From: Tyto alba
Taxonomy: Eukaryota; Chordata; Aves; Strigiformes; Tytonidae
Assembly (NCBI RefSeq): GCF_018691265.1
Contig: NW_024881313.1
Span: forward strand, 12,907,001-12,971,000
Direction of reading: 5' to 3'
Length of the DNA stretch: 64,000 bases
The position numbers and the translations under genes were made by a program. Below, piece by piece: positions 24,770 through 38,346 of this stretch. How positions within the stretch are numbered: position 1 is the stretch's first letter; every line of letters starts with the position of its first letter. The notes beneath the pieces are model-generated. The model saw nothing but the letters and a program-made list of their open reading frames with translations, searched no databases and was not told the DNA's origin.

Positions 24770-26302
24770 TATGAAGTATTTGGGCAGGAGTTTAAAGTCT
24801 CCAAAATTTAGCAGATTTAACAAAAATCAACACTACTACAATGTGTATGAGTCCTCTGTGATACTGAGGTAGCATGTGAAAGAGAAATATATTCCTTTCA
24901 CCTTGTAGTGCTAACACCCTCTTATGCTACTATATCACTCAAGTTGTAGGCCACCTGAAGTCACTAGAACATAGTTTTATATGACACCATAACATAACCA
25001 TAACCATAAATTTTGACACCTATTTTCACATGTTTTTTGCTAATGTAAACTGATGTCTTAACTCATCACCATGTCATCTTGATCTGACTACCTTTCACCA
25101 TTAACAGAACCATGGAATCTCCAGCAGGACATACATAGCCTAGATGCGTGTCTGCATCTGTCATGTCTGTATACCAGCATCTGAGCCCTGACCCAGCCAG
25201 CATTTTTTTCATCTGGATTGGAACTACATTCCCTGAAAGCACAACTCCTTCAGTATCTGGGAATCACCTCCATATGACTGCAGTCTCCTTGAGTCTGCTA
25301 TAAAGCAGCATGCTAACGAGAGGCTCTATGTTCCTTATACTGCCCCTTCACTGGCCTCTTACAAACCCAAAAATTGAAGGAGGGAAAAAAATGATCAGAG
25401 TCTGCCTTAACCCTGTTTTCTGTCCTGAGAGGTTCACTGAAGCACACCTGGTCAGGCAGAGAGGCAACAGTACTGCTTGGCTCAGTGGGACTAATTGTCT
25501 GCTCCAGGGAGTAAGTCCGAAACAGTAAGATGAAAGTTATTCAATTCCCACATGCAAACTTTGTCATCATCTTGTACCTTAATTCTCAGAAAATCACTAT
25601 TGCTACTGAGCAAAATCAGAAATTCATCACATATTTAAAGCAACAGCACCCAAAATGTTAGCTTCCAAGTTAAAAGAAGTTTCTGTGTTCTTTTTTTAAA
25701 TGTGGCTCTCCAGCCATTTTTTATATCTCAGATGACACTGTAGAAGTTTTATATCAGTTCAAGTGAAATAAACAACTCTCTGATGACACTGTAGGTTTGA
25801 AATACAGCTTTACACTATTAAGCCTGACTGAAGTTGGAGCTATATCCAAACTAGGAGCATTCTGAAGATAACAGGATGAGATATATCAAATATGTATATG
25901 GATATATATTCTGAGAATTTACCAAGTAGATATTAATGAGGCATATATTCCTCCTCTTCTTGATTTTAAAAATGTTATGTATGCCCTCCAAGTTACAGTA
26001 AACACTGTAGTTATCAAACTATGATGACTATTGTCCCATAAATCATACCCCAGGGCCCAGTTTCTGCAGGGGGCAATACTTAATCAGGCAGCTGCTTTTG
26101 CTGACATCACATGTTGCTCATAATGTGCAGGGTTACACATGGCTAAGTACAAATTACAAAGACAGGAGGGAAAGAACTGGCTTCACAGTCAGTGTCCCCT
26201 TAGAGCATTCATTTACTCCTTGAGTAACAGAGCAGGTCACACAGAGTTTCTCATAAACAAATAGGTCTACTTTTCTCCCAGGATTGGGATAAAATAAATA
26301 AA
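24770..26302. other. Unique DNA, no gene seen
   Basis: No repeat family was recognised. A short ORF at 25310-25528 has no motif. The interval ends at the 83-bp tandem duplication. Confidence 0.6.
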
Positions 26303-26479
26303 AATGGCAAATTCCTCCCCCTGTAAATACTCAAAAATGAGTTCACTTGAAACAAGCGTTGCTTCAGGAAGGCTCCAACATTCTCTTCAAGGAAGGAATG
26401 GCAAATTCCTCCCCCTGTAAATACTCAAAAATGAGTTCACTTGAAACAAGCGTTGCTTCAGGAAGGCTCCAACATTCTC
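26303..26479. repeat. Perfect 83-bp tandem duplication
   Basis: 26303-26385 and 26397-26479 are identical over all 83 bases by eye, with an 11-bp spacer and a 94-bp period. Each unit begins AATGGCAAATTCC and ends CCAACATTCTC. Complete identity points to a recent duplication or an assembly artefact. The unit has no recognisable function. Confidence 0.93.
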
Positions 26480-26714
26480 CTTTCCATCTTCTGTTATATT
26501 GTATCTGACATTGGAAAAGAATTCACAGTAGAAGTGTCATGTAATAAACCAATATATTTGCTCTAGCCACATCAAAACATTTTAATAATTTTCTGGAAAA
26601 AGGGCAATGAAATTGTAGCAGAAGTGTTTATTTTCTTGAATGCATGAACCTTTTCCCAATGTAAAATTTTTCCAGTAGAGAACTTTCTGCAAGGATTTAA
26701 AAACAATTCCCTGG
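26480..26714. other. Short unique interval, nothing seen
   Basis: AT-rich non-coding DNA between the tandem duplication and the A28 tract. Confidence 0.55.

Positions 26715-26742
<28 letters not shown>
26715..26742. repeat. A28 homopolymer
   Basis: A run of 28 A. No retroposed gene or SINE body precedes it. Confidence 0.9.
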
Positions 26743-26745
<3 letters not shown>

Positions 26746-29700
26746 CTACTAGCTGTGTAGCTACTCCTATTCCACGGTGACTGTTGTATTTTAAGTCCTG
26801 GTGATATGGTCTTAATTTACTACAGGTTAAAATGGCAATAATCCCTTAGAACTGTCAATTTAAAAATATGTAACATAGCAGCTCTAATGTTTATGTATAT
26901 TTGCGGTTGCTTTTCTGTATCAGTATCAATAAACACAGATAACTCTCAGTACTGGGAACACTGGATGGCTGGAGTGCATAAAAGAATTTTATAACAGGTC
27001 AGCTCTGAACATACAGCACAGTGCACAAGGTGCTGCACCCCTAAGACAGTATTCAGAAGAACCAAATGTTTACACAGCCAAGATATGTTTTCACGCTGTC
27101 ACGTCTCAGTGAAAAAAACACTCTGAGATGATTATTAACTTCAGTGCAAGATTACTGCTTGTGGGACCAGGCTGGCTGGCATGTTGTTTCCAAAGCAAGG
27201 GTGTCTCTGCTCTTCACTCATCAGAATTCTTTTTCTGGGGTCTACATGGTCATGGTGTAGATACATCCTCTGCCAATTAGTTTTTCTTTGATTTTGGATA
27301 CCTGAGTGGTTGCTACCTAGGAACTCAAAAGCCAGTCAGACTTGGCAATCTGCACATTTCTGATTGACACTTTCTTACTTTAATCTTCTGCATGTAGGAA
27401 TGAAACCAACTTTTAAAAGACACAGTAGGCTCTGAAAGCAGTAGACCATCTGTGTGAGCCATGAGAGCTGCCAACAACAGAGCACCCCTCCTGTGTTCTG
27501 CTTTTTAAATAGGCTCCTTGGGGAATAGCAGCTCAGATTTGCAGTGTCTCAAAGCAATCTAAGAATCAAGAAAATGGAATGTCCAATGGCGTGATGGCAA
27601 ATCCCTTGGGCTTTGGTGTTAGCTAGGATGGAGATGATGATTAAGGTGACAGTACACTAATGAGAACAATAATGCTGTAGGCTGGGTAAGTTACCTAGAA
27701 TTCCTTAATTAGAGATGTCCAAAACATATAACTAACTTGTGTTATCTAATTTACTTTCTGATCATTCATGTGTGGGTATTTACTTTATCCTTCAAAGACT
27801 TTTTGTCCATAACCTTACCTAGACTCTTGAAAATCCATGTTAACTCCAATCTTAACTCAAAATCATTTCATGTCCATGTTTTGTACTAGCTTGCCCTTTC
27901 CTTCTCACAACAAAAATCTATGTAACATTTTCAAATTAAACTAAAATCTCTTTCAACTTTTAGTTAATTTGTGAAGTGTAAAACTCCTCTTTTTGAACTA
28001 AACATTCTTTGGAGCTTGTGATTCTCTGAGCCTGAGAAAATGTGATTTGTAACATACGAAATTTGTAGTTTTTCATGGACAGCATGTAAAACTGAGAGAA
28101 ATCCAGGAGTTCTGACAGAATTTTACTGAGAGAAGAGAAAACTCAAATTTAAATTAACAGATGTTATTCTAAGTGTACCAAAGCCAAATAAAATGTTTGT
28201 GTGGAACTCTGCAAAGCCAAAATTCCAAGCTTCACATTAATTCAAGGCAATACAGTTTGCTGTAAAGACAAATACAGTTAATACATTCAGATTTCCAAAA
28301 CCCATATTACAATGTGTTTAAATATATTAATTCTCTCCAAAATAGATTTATGCTTTCAGAGGACATGGAAACATATTTTCTACTAAGCAATGGCAAAATT
28401 ATACTGTTTCTACCAGATGAAAGAAGAGAAGAAGAAAACACGAAGGAGCAACAAAGAAGCCTGTATGAACCTCTTTGTATTTCCATATATTTTTCATCAG
28501 TGATACTTCAGATCTCAGCGTCACCGTGGTATCATTAGTAAAACTACCATTTGCATCAGGAAAAATAAAATTAGGCTCTTTCTGTTAGCAAACTGTGCTG
28601 ATTCTCAGTGCAAGTATGATAGGCAATATTGTGGTTATCTACCACTTTCCACTCAGAGGCTGTTTTCTCTATTGACAAGATATAGTCTTGTGTGTCATTG
28701 GAAGGGTTTTTTGCCATGATTGCAATTTGCGCAAAAGCCTTTCATTTAGCACTGTCAGCTCTAATAGGGGAAGTGACTGATCAGCACGTCTGACAGAAGT
28801 CTCTTCTTTGAAATTGCATTGTACTAAAGTGTCAGGTTCAAACACTGTGACAACCCATTCCCTTATGGACTGAATTGCAAATAAGGACTCACCATGATTA
28901 TGCAAGTGTAGTCAAATTTGTGTGTTTAAACAGAAGTATTAAGCTTATATTGTTTTTACATTCCAAGTACATGCACAGCAAGACACCACGATACAAATTA
29001 AGGTCCCAGACCTGGAATGAGTTCAGCAAAGATGAACCTCTCTGATTTCAATTATGTCCTCATGAATCCCCTGATCAGAATTAATTGCTTGATCAGTAGT
29101 TTAACAGACTACTACTGTTTCTTCCTCTTTGTTGTTGGGGCCAGTTTTAGTCTTAGGTAAAGTACTATGTCAGTTCACTTCCCTCATTGTTCTTCCTCCA
29201 GAAAAAAATAATCACAGATGAATACCTAAAAATATTGCCTTTGTATTTATGCAGTCTTTTATTTGTATATTATCAAAGTATATCTGTCATGTTAAAAATT
29301 GCAAACTTTACCAAACAATCAAGATAGCTACAAATCATCTAATGTCTGATTTTCAGCGGGAGGACTTAGATGACCTTAGATGCTAATATTCAAAATTTGG
29401 ATACAAAAAAACATCCAGTTACCTCTGAATGTTACTCCCATATTATTTATGTTTGTCTTGATGGTTATATGTCAACATTCTTTGGAACTGTCAAGGTTCA
29501 GGACTCAAAATGATTCCTCATTTGTACCCGCAACCTAGGCATTCTTAACCTATCTTCCCTAATGCATGTATATACCTAAGTATCTTATTCCTTGCATGAT
29601 CATCTCAATTTTGTCCTATATAGCTTACTTATCATGCTATCCTTTTAATATCTTTTCAGTTTGTGCATCTAAAAATACTCCTTTAGATCTCTGAAACTTT

Positions 29701-32700
29701 ATAAATTGCCAGTACTCTGGCAATTACAAATGCAGCTCAGGACTGGAATGGATACCGATACTTTTTCATAGTTGCCTTTCATGATGTTCATTTGGGTTGT
29801 TTGACTTCCTCTGTCTTCCCCTACCAAAAGCAGTCATGCAAAAAGATGATCTGGAATCACTGAAACAATTCCACAAATCCTTCAATTTCCCCTCCCAAGT
29901 AAGTACCAGACCACACTACTCAATTACTTTTTTTTTAATTCTTTTCTGTCACTATAACAAATAATCTCTATTTTTAAGCTTTATTAACCTGTGTATCTGA
30001 TTCCCAGCTGAAGAATATTATGCCTGTAACAGATGAGAATGATGGTAGGCAGCAATACAGAACAGTGCATGCAGATATTCAGACACATCAGTATCTTAAT
30101 GGAATTGTTAATTAAAATTGTAATTTTTTCTTATATCTACTATTCAGAGACGACACGATGGAAAAACTTTTTAGGACAGCTTTGAAAAAGGAACAAGAAA
30201 TGGCTTCACATGATTTTATCTGGGTTTTGTTAGGGTATTTTTTGTTAAAACAAAATGTTTGGCTGAAATAAAAGCATTTTCAGTGAAGCAAGACTAATTT
30301 TAAAAATCTACACAAAAAAATCTTTGCTTTTTACATCAAAATAATTCCTGTCATATTACAAATAACTTCCATGAACTCACCAGCTTCATCAAGTTTTGAA
30401 GCAATTTGGATTCCTTCATTGGTATGTAAACCTTTTTAAATCTTCCTGTTGATTAGAAAACTATTTCTAATTTCTAGTTGAAATTTATACATTTGTATCC
30501 ATTTAATTTTCTGAAAGTACTATCCTTCAGTATTTATGTCTCTACATTTATTTCCTGAATGTATTTGTGAAAAATAATAATATCTTTCTCAATTTTTATT
30601 CTGCTAAACTGAACAAACTAATTCCATTTAATCTCTTTATATACAAGTCCTCCATTTTCTCCAGTTATACAAGTAGTCCTCCTTTTCTCCTGTTCCAGTC
30701 TCAGTTTAAAACAAAGCTGTTAGTTACTTTTAAACACAGACTGTTTAACACAATATTACTGTATTCTAACTGTGCTCAGGTCCCAGGAAGACCTTGTCTA
30801 CTTCAGACCTACAAATGGTATAAATACTTTAGTATTAGATCAATCCATTCCAGCCCTGCCATACAAAATTCAGCCTAATTTCAGTATATTTGGATTAATC
30901 CTCCTTCTTATTTCCTAGGATTCCACAGTGTTACTACCTGTACTGACCTTTGAAAAATAGGATTTCTCCAGTACCTACTCAGCCTTCCTCATCACAAGTT
31001 GTCACCTTGACTGATCAGGTTTTTAAAAGTAAGCACAGTTTCTGTAGAGTTTTAAAGAATTTATTGTTATAATTTAGCAGAAAGCTAGTCTTTTTGGTAT
31101 GCACAAGCAATGAGGTTTAACACTTCACTGATTACTAAAAAGAGCTGACAGCGCTGAACACAGAATCATTAGTATTCCCTAAGAAAGCAATGTAATGTTG
31201 TGTAACCCCAAAATCCTCCTCTCAGGCTCTCATCTCATTTCCATCTTCCTCTGAATGACTATCACTCCTTTGCTGACTACAGAATCTCTCAGCAGTTTAT
31301 TAGTTGAACCACCTAAGACAGCAAATATGGGAAAAACAGAGTGACTTTGTAGCAGGGTACTAATACCATTTATCAAGTATTTGTAAATCATTCTGCAAAT
31401 ACATGGCACTGGTTTCCTCTCTGCATTCTCCATTTCAAGGAGATCTGTGCTTGCAAGGCCATTTCAGTAGAGAAATGCCTAGAGCTCTGATCCAAGTTAC
31501 CTATGCAATTTAAACATATCCCAGAGTAGCAAACAGTGAGCCCCAGCAACTGCAATGCTGAACCCTTCTCAGTAAGATCTCCCTGTGTACTGTGGTAGAC
31601 ATTAAATCTTTTATGAAATAGACCTGAAAATTGCAATTTGTCTGGCAAACTTCTATGACAGAGATAGTATACATAGAATCTATGAAAAAAAACATATCTA
31701 GCATCAACATACAATTAGGAGAAATGCTTTGGTTTTCATCATTTAATGAATTCAATGGGCCTTTCCGAAGAAGGTATTTTGTGTTTGGTTTGAATCCTGG
31801 GTAAGAATGTGAGTGGAGTTTTTATTTTAGATGGTGGGGGTCATAGGAGATATCTTTTTGTTGGTCCTTATTCGCAAATCCTAAAATAATTCCTGTCATT
31901 TTATATTTTTACTTTTGAAATTAAGGTCTTTTGAATCAGGCCTCTGCTTATGAATTTAGTGTATCTAATGCACCATGTTTCTCTGTTCTATATCGCCCGC
32001 CCCTATCATTTGTGCCATCAGCAAATTTTAGTCATTTTGCAAAATGTATTTTATTTCAATAACTATCTTCCTCCAACTATGCCCTACATTCTCAGTTTCC
32101 AGATCAGTCTTTAGTGGGATGTCCTGTGAATTCTAATCACTGAAATCACATTCATATCTATGCACAAACTCTGCTTCTAAATTTATATCAAAGTCATTCT
32201 TAGGCCCACCTGTTTTAAGGATTAATTTTCAACTGTTGTACTAGAATCTATAGATGCTTGAGTTCACGTATTACTGAAGGATTTGATAGACAGAGATATT
32301 CAGAGGTTTAGTAGTTTAAATCAATGTCTGACCTATACTTGGGTTTTGATTCCCACATCAACTATGTCTATAATCTTTAAAGCAAACATGGATTACAGCA
32401 AGCATGAATGAAAATTGATATTATAGGGTATATTTTCAGTGGAAGTATTTCAACAGCTCATTGGATTTTCAAGAAGTCTGACAGCATTAAAGACATTGTT
32501 TGTTTATCTTGATCTAAAGTCAACAGAATTTTACCTCAGAAATTAATATTTATAGCCATTTGTCTAAGTGAAATCATAAACTGAGTAAGATCTTTTTATT
32601 GCCCTGTGCTTTGAATCACCTCCATTTATTATACAAGTAATTTTCATGAAGGTGGTTGCTTTACATTAATCTCTGGAAAATGTAGTGTTTATCCTGCTAT

Positions 32701-33549
32701 GAAAATGAACTATTGCCTGACAACACATTCCTTGTCTTCCTTATATTCCTACACACTGCCATGTCAATTTGGGTAGAGTCTGTAACTTACCTTCTGTATC
32801 TACAAGATGGAAACAACAAACATTTTCCTGCCTGATCATGAGGTTTGCAAAACTGAATCAATAAAGGCTTCAGCAAACTTTGAGATCTTAATATAAAGCA
32901 TAGCTTTGATGGACAAATGAAAGTGTAAATGTATTAAAGTACATTTCCTATAGTGAGTGCGATGAAAGAGTGATTATACTCTCCTAATGATACGGGGGCA
33001 AGAGTGAGAGCTTTGTTCTGTTTCCACTGCCAAATCTGAATAAAAAATTAATACCTAATCATTTAGTGTGGCCTGCTAGTATTAGACTTGTCACTCTCCT
33101 TCACACTTCTGTGGAACTTGGTGTGTCTTAACACAACCTCACTGAAACTCTGCAGGTTAAAATGTATTGGTCTGGGTGTTTCCTTATGTGCAAAGAATAT
33201 TTCAAGTCAACACAAAGAAACTTAGTGTGACAAAAACTGTACTCCTCTTTTTAGGGTATATTCTGCTACCGAAGAGGTGATATCATTGATTCTTGTTAGT
33301 AGAAATGCCAGAAATAATGTGTATAGTAGAGGGTTCTGAATCTGATTCTTCTGTTCCTAGACTCTTCAGCACCAAAAGAGATTATTCTGAAGAAAAGAGA
33401 ACTACTCACATAAACTACATTCAACTGTTAGTAATGTAATAATGTAGAAAGAAGTCATTTATTTTTAAATATATTTTATAGTAAAGTGTAGAAAGTCAAT
33501 AAATTCTCTACTGTGATTTTTAAATTTTTTTTTCTAAAGGTTTAAAAAT
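26743..33549. other. Long AT-rich interval, no gene seen
   Basis: About 6.8 kb without a recognisable repeat or a coding-like ORF. ORFs such as 30567-30878 and 31388-31714 are low-complexity or motif-free and are most likely chance. Confidence 0.6.
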
Positions 33550-33722
33550 ATTCTGAAATTAAATTATTATTATTAATTGTATTATAATATAATATTGTTA
33601 TAATAATATATCATGTATATTATTGTATATTATGATAATATAATAGTAACTATACTATATAATCTAGTATAATATTATTTTAATATGTTATAATAATATA
33701 ATATTAATAATAATTTTTAATC
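33550..33722. repeat. AT-rich low-complexity (TAATA) region
   Basis: About 170 bp made almost wholly of A and T, with repeated TATAATA and TATTATA words on both strands and many imperfect palindromes. It would melt easily or form cruciforms. Confidence 0.85.
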
Positions 33723-36700
33723 TACTTTCCCTCTCCTATAACTATTAGTTGATGATTTGTACCCACTCTTAAATCAGAGATTATAGCTCTAGAAGTCACC
33801 CATGATTAAAGCTCCATCATTTTACCATCCTTTTAAGACATATTTACTGTTTTCAGGGTCTGTGTATTTTTAATATTCCTGTAGTGAAGCAATATGTTGC
33901 CTTAATTAAAATAAGTCACATTAATTTATGAATCTCTGATTGGAATTTGTCAAATAGTGATTAAGGTGTAATAGAAAGATGCAATCATAGCTACCAGGAA
34001 TTCAGCAGTTGTCTCACAGTGAGAATCTCTTGACCTTACAACTCATTTACTCTTCAACTTGGCCTGGTAATCTCCAGAAGGAAATGATGTGGAACACATG
34101 AGGATTCAGGTCAGCACCTTGTTAGAATCAGTGTGAAAGAGCAAAAGATTATTAGGACTCTCAATAAATTATGACTGAAAATTATTTCAAAGGAAAATTA
34201 CACTAAGATGCAAAAGGAGCAAGCATAGAGATCGTTAAATATGTCTTCATTCCACTGAAACCACACGAAACCTGATACACATTGACACTATACAAAATGC
34301 CTTCTTAGAAAATGATTGTTTTCTATGTTATATTGTAAATATTTCTGTTTTCAAAACCTTTTTGCTATTTGTGATAATGGGTGTCGAGAAACACATACAC
34401 AGTTCCATTATGCATATGTAGATTTTTCCTATTTCCTACACTTCTTACACTGATAAAGTCTTGTACTAATGCTATGCTAAAATACTTGCACAGTAAACAA
34501 TCAGGGGTTTTTATTTACAAACAACCAAATTCTCTCTCAAAACACCATAAAACTTCCCTTATTCTCGCTTTCTGATACTGTGCTCATTCAGTCTTTTTTA
34601 CTGTATAAGAGTACCAATACTTGGAAGTTTGTATACAAATTGGAGGCAGACCAATATGTCCAAAAAGATTTTTTCAGTCTAAAATCATAACTGGCAATAT
34701 CTGAAGAAACTATGCTCTCTGCCAGATTGCAGTTGGGTGTATTTGCTTTTTCTATGTTTCTTATTACTTCCTACCTGAGAGTGATTAAATGTTATTTAGC
34801 ATCATCCTCTTATTATTTTCCCACTGCTTAGCTTTTGCCTTGAATCCAGACCTTACCTAAACTCTCCCAGTTTGGGGAGTGATATCCCACACAGACCTAA
34901 CACATCTGTCTTACTGCTATTCCAAATCTCCAACCAAGATGGTTATCTCCTTGATTCCTCTCCAGGTTTCCCACAACCTTTCTACCAGACAAAGGATGCC
35001 TATTCTACTTATATTGACTGTAAATCAATAATCTAGCTATGGCTCACCAATCTCTTCCTCTAGTTTCTGATGAATGATGGCACACCCTCTTCAATACCAA
35101 GATCTCAATCTTTCATGAGGGCCTGAAAGCCTAGTAGAAATTTCAACTGGTGATTAAGCTTTGGTTTGTTAATTGCATATCTCAGCCTGACAACCTACCT
35201 ATATGAAAAGAGGATTTTCAATGGCCCTTTGGCTTCATCATGTTCTTAAAGACTAGAAATGTGACTGTCCTATTCAGCACCAACAGAGATGGTAATCTCC
35301 AACAGAAAGTGTCTTTTTTGCTTCCAAGACACTTTCTGACAAAAGACAAAGGGCTGTAAAACACTGTGCACACTTATTCACACAAGCAAATGTAAATATA
35401 AGGGAAATTATTTTAAGCAATCATGTAAACAACTGGAAAAAACAGTCTATTAAAATACAAGATCTCCATAAAATAAAGCAAAAAATATAATAAGCAATAT
35501 GTGGAAAAATATTTCAGGGTGACCAAAAAAGTAGGGCTTCTCAGAAAATTATATTCTCTCAGACAGTAGTAAATATGTTGTGATTTCACTTTTGCTACCA
35601 AGTACTTAACAGAGTGAGCAAGGACAGAAATTCTCGACTCGTGAAAGCTAGATCGTTGTAACATATACTTTCAAAAATGCATTTTAGGATCAGTTAGTAG
35701 ATGCTAATCTTATATGTCTAGTGACACATACATCACCTTGGAAAGTCAGTAAAATGCTTGCATCGATGTTTATTGCACTTGGTGCAATCCTTAAAAATAA
35801 TCTCATGACATCGCAACTGCCATTAAGAGATTCTTTCCCAAATCACTTGCCGTTGTACAGGAAACCACCAGATGGCGACTAGAAATGCAGCTCTTCATCA
35901 TTTCCTGAGATTTCATAATGCTCTGTTCATCTGTCTTCAGACCTATCTTCCTGGTGGCCTCAAAGGGCAAACAACTTAGAGTCAGTGAAAGGAAAGCATT
36001 TATCACCTTCTGCAGTTTACACTTGCTTGCCAGCCAAAATTGTAAAACAGCTGCAAGCAACTTAAATGTGCATAGATCTGTTCATAATGTCATACTCTAC
36101 TATGAAATTTATTCTAGAAGTTCTCCTTTGCCCTCAGTCTAGCAACATGTACAGTTTCTGAATGTTGCAAAGAGATAAATCTGCTATTTTACTCTGGAAA
36201 TTCTAGAGCACCTATCAGCACTGTGTCTGGGGGCAAGTCATGTTATAACAGGGAACTTGAGCCCAACTGATATGAGAGACAAAGTATATTAGCAGCAGAA
36301 GAAAATCAAAGTAATGAAGGGAAATGGATGGTGAAAGAAGTGAGAAAGTTCTTCTGCTATTATACTATACATATTCATTAGTCTGTCTTATTCTTGCTTT
36401 AATCACAAAACAATCATTGTGTAACAAATGAATGAGAACCTTCTTGTTGCCAGTGTGTCAGCTTAACCAGGTTTATGTTTCTCTTTGCTACATCTGCTTC
36501 ATTAATTTGTTTTGAATTACCTGAGAAGCTACTGGGAACATATTTTACTGCTAAATGAGTTATGTGGACAGTAATTATAAGTAGATATTCAGTCTGCAGT
36601 TGCTTTCCTTTGTCTATGATATAGTCCACTCTTCCAGATACCAAAGCTAATTACAAAATGTCCACAGTTCCTGAATCCTCTAGGCTGACTAGCTCTGCAA

Positions 36701-36806
36701 ACTTTCATGGCACTTATATTTCCTTACCTCAAATTGAGTTCCCTGGACCTTGCTCAAAAGATTATGCTTGCCATATTTGCATTGTGTACATTGAGTATTT
36801 GTGCAG
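33723..36806. other. Unique DNA, no gene seen
   Basis: No known repeats or coding-like ORFs. It holds the strong stem-loop at 35303-35338. Confidence 0.6.
35303..35338. repeat. Perfect 13-bp-arm inverted repeat
   Basis: CAGAAAGTGTCTT at 35303-35315 and AAGACACTTTCTG at 35326-35338 are exact reverse complements around a 10-base loop. The stem is shorter than a microRNA precursor, and neither arm resembles a known transposon end to me. Confidence 0.85.
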
Positions 36807-36943
36807 CAGGACGACTGGGAGGAAGAACTGGGAGTGCTGTACAGCTAGTGAATGATGAGGACATCTTGACCCTGGCCAGCCAGAAGGCTTGGGAGAAGCA
36901 AACAGGAATGCAGAAAAACAATCATGACAGAATGCTTTCAAAG
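36807..36943 (+). other. Candidate exon or old coding relic, unrecognised
   Basis: A 137-bp segment follows an acceptor-like TTTGTGCAG at 36798-36806 and stops at a donor-like AAG|GTAAAT at 36943/36944. It lies in an open frame spanning 36707-36985. From 36845 the codons read LVNDEDILTLASQKAWEKQ and on to DRMLSK, with a marked G/C bias at third positions (GTG, GAG, GAC, ATC, ACC, CTG, GCC, AGC, CAG, AAG). The other two frames hit stops within this part. The local G+C is clearly higher than the flanks. The exon would end in phase 0. I do not recognise the protein. No matching neighbouring exon was found, so chance or an old retroposed fragment remains likely. Confidence 0.18.
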
Positions 36944-37660
36944 GTAAATTATCTACTTCTGACTGAATGCTCAGAACCAGTGTGACTCACAAAGTTTAAG
37001 AAGGTTGTAGTAAAACTATTTCAGACATTATTTTGCATAGAATAGTATTGTCCATATCCACTACTGATTTAGCTCTTCTTTCATCTGATTGCTGGATGAA
37101 CATAAGTACTTTCAACTCATTGGAATATATTTCTTCGCTTTGTAAAGTACTTGAACTACTATATTGATCTACATGAAGCCTGGGATTCAACTCTCCTGAC
37201 TTCATTTACCTAAACTTTTGCTATCTAATTTAAACCATTTGCCCACTGTGTAGTCAATAGAGAGGCAAATACCTCCAGACAACAATTCTTCCAGTTCTTG
37301 GATGGAGTAATTGTTCTCTGGAGACTTGTGTTCCTTGACATTGACTAGGGAAGAAGACAAGTTTACATAGATCCTTAACATTTAGACAACTGAATTTCAG
37401 TGAGGAAAGACCCATTCAAAAGGTGTAACACCAGCACACAGCTCTCCTACTGCAAATTTCTGATATGCCTCTTTCATTTTAATGTGCTGTCCAGTGCAAT
37501 GTCAGCTTTTCATTATCCTGTTCCTTTTTACCGTTTCCCTTTCTTGTCTTGGCTCTCTGTGGAATATCTCCCTTGCACTACCAACCTTGAGGAATCTTCA
37601 ACTGACATTTTCCCCTTAAGGAAGAACTGCTAAGAATTTTGAAATAATGTTAAAGTGATT

Positions 37661-37748
37661 TTGGGGGGTTGTGTTTGCTGTAGGTTTAGGGTTTTTCTTG
37701 GGGTGGTGGTGGGTTTTTTTGTTGTTTTGGGTTTTTTGGTTTTCTTTT
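37661..37748 (+). repeat. G/T-rich low-complexity patch with G-runs
   Basis: The plus strand is almost free of A and C and contains G-runs of 3 to 6 bases (GGGGGG, GGG, GGGG, GGG, GGG) separated by T-rich loops. It could fold into a G-quadruplex with long loops. Confidence 0.75.
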
Positions 37749-38328
37749 TTTAATCAGATATTTCCTTATATTCTGAACTTATTTATCAAGGAAAAAAGTA
37801 CGAATTGTCCCCAACTATTTCTTGATTAAAATGACAGTGACTACTTAAATCTCAGTGAAAGAAACCAATTGTCTTTCATCAATGCATTTTTTCAGTTCCA
37901 ATATGATTAATTGGACATGACCAAAAATGTACTTTATCTATTGTCTGAAGAAGTATGCTGTAAAAATAAAGCCATCAAAAATGTAAGTCTAACATGTTCA
38001 AAGATCTTGTAGAAGTTAAAGAATTACCACAAGTTAAACAGAACTTGTCATCAAGAATAGTTTAGTTTTGCAAAAGTTGCCATGTAATAGTAGACTAGTA
38101 CTTTACCAAAGAACTAATCAGTACAGTTATTGTATCAAACAGCAAATATTTAATATTAGAGGAATTAAATATGGTAGTAACTACAAGTGTAGCTTGAAAA
38201 AGGATACAGTATATTCCTTATAAGTTGAAGTCTTGACATCTGGTTTATAATTTCAGTTATGCCGTGTTTTATGTAGCTGACCTAGCTATAAATTTCCATG
38301 TACATTTAACCACTGTTGTTTTAATTTC

Positions 38329-38346
38329 CTGGACACTTGTGTCCAG
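38329..38346. repeat. Near-palindrome with 8-bp arms
   Basis: CTGGACAC and GTGTCCAG flank TT. No regulatory-factor match is claimed. Confidence 0.7.

Noticed and set aside
36205..36245. CACTGTGTCTGGGGGCAAGTCATG as a second MIR-like core
   Set aside because: Only about 20 bases resemble the MIR core (GTGTGACCTTGGGCAAGTCA) and the flanks do not follow the consensus.
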